Source of the DNA: CAIOSQ01 sp044359885
GTDB taxonomy: Bacteria; Pseudomonadota; Alphaproteobacteria; CACIAM-22H2
DNA length: 16,398 bases
NCBI GenBank assembly: GCA_044359885.1
Contig: JBIKLI010000062.1
Location: forward strand, 1 to 16,398
Direction: 5' to 3'
Shown: in pieces, positions 14,293-16,398 of the stretch
Numbering within the stretch: position 1 is the stretch's first letter
How the letters are laid out: every line of letters starts with the position of its first letter
Translations under genes and position numbers: made by a program
Notes under the pieces: model-generated
What the model was told of the DNA's origin: nothing
Database searches by the model: none
The model's input: the letters and a program-made list of their open reading frames with translations, nothing else

Positions 14293-15045
14293 ATGCGCAA
14301 CAACGACGACGCGATCCGTGTGCGTACGAGGATGGCCGTCGCGGATGGCCTGCGGCTTCCCGACCGCGCGCGCCGCGCGCGCGCGGCGCAGCACGCGGCC
14401 TGCGCGGCCTTCGAGGATGCATGGCAGGCGGCACGGCCGGCCGTCGAGCGCGACGGTCCGATCGCCTGCGCGCCCGGTTGCGCGATGTGCTGCCACCAGC
14501 ATGTCGCGGTCTGCGTCGTGGAAGCGGTCGCCATCGCCGGCGAACTCGCGGCCCGCCCGGAACTGGCGGCGCGCCTGGCCGCCGCCGCCCCGCGCATCGC
14601 GTGCCTCGCCGCCCCCGAGCGCCGGCGTGCCCGGCTTGCCTGCCCGTTCCTGGAACCCGATGGCCGCTGCGCGATCTATGCCGTCCGGCCGCTGCGCTGC
14701 CGCGGGCTGCACTCGCGCGACGCCGCGATCTGCCGCGCGCAGACCGAGCGGCCCGACGAGGCGGCACGCGAACGCGACGCGCGTCACGCACCGCCCGACG
14801 CCTTTCCGCTCGCCCCGGTGCGCATCGCCGATGCCGCGCTCGCCGGCCTCGCCGCCGCGCAGCGCGACGCGGGCATCGCCGGCGACACGCTCGAAATGGT
14901 CGCTGCGCTGGCGCTGCTGCTGGCTTCGCCCGAGCGCGGGCAGGCCGCGATGGCAGGCATGGACGACCTGGCGGAGTCCCGCCTGGATCCGGCGCAGCGG
15001 CAGGTGGCGGCCGCCGCCCGGGGACCCTATATTCCGGCCGGATGA
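14293..15045 (+). CDS. YkgJ-family cysteine-cluster protein
   Basis: A 250-residue protein with the CxxxCxxCC-type cluster (PF03692), expected to bind zinc or an iron-sulfur centre. The cluster is Cys59-x3-Cys63-x2-Cys66-Cys67, with Cys74 close by. The second half of the motif is Cys117-PFLEPDGR-Cys126-AIYAVRPLR-Cys136, and Cys147 follows. The IYxxRPxxCR signature is characteristic of the family. The flanks (1-55 and 150-250) are helical, rich in Ala and Arg. There is no signal peptide or membrane segment. The gene overlaps the methionine aminopeptidase start by four bases (ATGA), so the two are translationally coupled. The biochemical role of the family is unknown; a link to metal-dependent Map is an attractive but untested idea. 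Confidence 0.9.
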   Translation: MRNNDDAIRVRTRMAVADGLRLPDRARRARAAQHAACAAFEDAWQAARPAVERDGPIACAPGCAMCCHQHVAVCVVEAVAIAGELAARPELAARLAAAAPRIACLAAPERRRARLACPFLEPDGRCAIYAVRPLRCRGLHSRDAAICRAQTERPDEAARERDARHAPPDAFPLAPVRIADAALAGLAAAQRDAGIAGDTLEMVAALALLLASPERGQAAMAGMDDLAESRLDPAQRQVAAAARGPYIPAG

Positions 15046-15881
15046 TGGACGACAGCGCGATGATCGACACCGAAGCCGACGAAGAGGGCCGGCGCATCAA
15101 GCTGCATGGCGAGTCTCATTTCGCCGCCATGCGCAAGGCGGGCCGTCTGGCCGCCGCGGCGCTCGACATGATCTTCCCCCATGTCGTGCCCGGCGTGACG
15201 ACGGGAGAACTCGACCGGCTCTGCCACGCGTTCATCGTCGACCACGGCGCGATCCCTGCCCCGCTCGGCTATCGCGGCTTCCCGAAATCGATCTGCACCT
15301 CCGTCAACCATGTCGTGTGCCACGGCATTCCCGGCGACAAGCGGCTGGTGGCGGGCGACATCGTCAACATCGACGTCACGGTGATCCTCGACGGCTGGCA
15401 CGGCGACACCAGCCGGATGTTCTATGTCGGCGACGTCGGGGTGAAGGCGCGGCGCCTCTGCGACGTCACCTACGAGGCGATGATGGCGGGGGTCGCGGCC
15501 GTGAAGCCCGGCGCGACCCTCGGCGACATCGGGCGCGCGATCCAGTCCCACGCGGAGGGGCATCGCTTCTCCGTGGTCCGGGATTTCTGCGGCCACGGCC
15601 TGGGCCGGGTCTTCCACGACGCCCCGTCGGTCCTTCATTACCACGACCGCAGCAACGCCCTGCAGAAGCTGCAGCTGCGCCCTGGCATGTTCTTCACCAT
15701 CGAGCCGATGATCAACGCCGGCGACTGGCGCGTGAAGATCCTCGGCGACGGCTGGACCGCGGTGACCCGCGACAAGTCCCTGTCCGCGCAGTTCGAGCAT
15801 TCGGTCGGCGTCACCGCGGACGGGGTCGAGATCTTCACCGCCTCGCCCGCCGGATTACACCGTCCGCCCTATTCAGCCTAA
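15042..15881 (+). CDS. map: Type I methionine aminopeptidase
   Basis: A cytoplasmic metalloprotease that removes the initiator methionine from nascent proteins. All five metal ligands are present: Asp111 and Asp122 (DIVNIDVTVILDGWHGDTSRMF), His185 (GHGLGRVFH), Glu221 (FTIEPM) and Glu252 (FEHS). The substrate-side His94 lies in SVNHVVCHGIPGD. With the first ATG the product has 279 residues, slightly longer than the common 250-265, owing to an acidic N-terminal extension (MMDDSAMIDTEADEEG). ATG codons at 15042, 15045 and 15060 are all possible starts. I chose 15042 because it forms a four-base ATGA overlap with the upstream stop. A short C-terminal tail (GLHRPPYSA) follows the catalytic domain. 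radC follows after 43 bases, a frequent pairing in alphaproteobacteria. Confidence 0.97.
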   Translation: MMDDSAMIDTEADEEGRRIKLHGESHFAAMRKAGRLAAAALDMIFPHVVPGVTTGELDRLCHAFIVDHGAIPAPLGYRGFPKSICTSVNHVVCHGIPGDKRLVAGDIVNIDVTVILDGWHGDTSRMFYVGDVGVKARRLCDVTYEAMMAGVAAVKPGATLGDIGRAIQSHAEGHRFSVVRDFCGHGLGRVFHDAPSVLHYHDRSNALQKLQLRPGMFFTIEPMINAGDWRVKILGDGWTAVTRDKSLSAQFEHSVGVTADGVEIFTASPAGLHRPPYSA

Positions 15882-15924
15882 GCCCGGCCTCCGGCCTAGG
15901 ATCGCTTCCCTCGACGGAGGCGGC

Positions 15925-16398
15925 ATGGCGAGCGAGGTGACGGCGGCAGGCGCCGCGGTGCAGGACAGCGACGGGGACGGGGACGCGGAACGCCTGTCGG
16001 GGCACCGCGCCCGGCTGCGCGCCCAGTTCCGCCGCAGCGAGGGCGCCGCACTCTCCGATCTCGACCTGCTGGAGGCGCTGCTCTTCGCGATCCCGCGGCG
16101 CGACGTCCGGCCACTGGCGCGGACGCTGCTGCACCGTTTCGGCAGCTTCGCCGGCGCGATTTCGGCGCCACGCCCGGCGCTGCGCGCGATACCGGGGATC
16201 GGCGACACCGCGATCGACGCGCTCAAGCTCGTGCGCGAGGCGGCGCTGCGGCTGGCGCGCGAGGAGATCCTCGGCCGCCCCCTGATGTCGTCCTGGGACA
16301 AGGTCCTCGCCTATGCCCGCGCCGAACTGGCGCATGGCGACACCGAGCGCTTCTTCGTCATGTTCCTCGACCGCAAGAACGCCCTGATCGCCGCCGAG
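15925..16398 (+). CDS. radC: RadC/JAB-domain protein, N-terminal part (runs off window)
   Basis: The first 158 residues of a RadC-family protein, about two thirds of the usual 220-250. An acidic variable N-terminus (to about residue 20) is followed by GHRARLRAQF (26-35), DLDLLEALLFAIPRRDV (45-61), and a helix-hairpin-helix AIPGIGDTAIDALK (88-101). The JAB domain begins at about 118 with SSWDKVLAYARAELAHGDTE and FFVMFLDRKN. The catalytic metal site (HNHPSGD in the family) lies beyond the right edge. GGAGG lies 4 bases before ATG 15925. Despite the old name, a direct role in DNA repair is not established. It probably shares a transcript with map. Confidence 0.93.
   Translation, partial: MASEVTAAGAAVQDSDGDGDAERLSGHRARLRAQFRRSEGAALSDLDLLEALLFAIPRRDVRPLARTLLHRFGSFAGAISAPRPALRAIPGIGDTAIDALKLVREAALRLAREEILGRPLMSSWDKVLAYARAELAHGDTERFFVMFLDRKNALIAAE

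Noticed and set aside
15882..15900. GGCC-TCC-GGCC hairpin after map as a terminator
   Set aside because: The stem is only 4 bp and has no T run, and radC follows 43 bases after map on the same strand, so read-through is more likely.

Overview
The window is very GC-rich (about 70% or more by eye) and densely coded. It looks like the chromosome of an alphaproteobacterium, most likely near the Rhodospirillales or a neighbouring order. Supporting signs are a phosphatidylcholine synthase of the direct CDP-choline type, a HrpB helicase with DEFHER in motif II, a TAXI solute-binding protein, and a map-radC pair. Base and codon use look even across the window. I see no insertion sequence, integrase, CRISPR array or phage gene. 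Placement below class level is inference.

Layout. (1) 1-1340, minus: the N-terminal 446 residues of a family 5 (peptide/nickel-type) ABC substrate-binding protein whose end lies off the left edge. (2) A 261-base divergent control region with a candidate promoter and several hairpins. (3) 1602-4921, plus: a tight three-gene unit of an AstE/ASPA-like zinc deacylase, an AbrB-type membrane protein and a membrane-anchored TAXI solute-binding protein. (4) 4928-6623, minus: an acyl-CoA ligase, preceded by a possible 43-residue one-pass membrane protein. (5) 6718-10037, plus: hrpB, then pcs. (6) 10040-11141: a small secreted protein (minus) facing away from a LapG-like periplasmic cysteine protease (plus). 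(7) 11149-12010, minus: an SDR oxidoreductase just downstream of tRNA-Leu(UAA). (8) 12051-14224, minus: a two-module pentapeptide-repeat protein and a short CinA-type molybdopterin-binding protein. (9) 14293 to the right edge, plus: a YkgJ-type cysteine-cluster protein, methionine aminopeptidase and the start of radC.

How the genes may work together. Regions 1-4 read as an uptake and activation neighbourhood: two solute-binding proteins, a membrane protein of transporter type, a deacylase and an acyl-CoA ligase. A possible theme is import of an acylated compound, release of the acyl group and its activation with CoA; this is inferred from position only. The rest is housekeeping (RNA helicase, membrane lipid synthesis, tRNA, N-terminal methionine removal, RadC) mixed with poorly characterised accessory proteins.

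No clearly new defence or mobile system is visible. The points most worth a second look are the orphan TAXI protein next to AbrB, the SDR with Phe in place of its catalytic Tyr and FabI-like spacing, the internal duplication of the pentapeptide protein, and the possible small membrane protein at 6492-6623. Genes run so close together that three convergent pairs end within 2 to 7 bases of each other.
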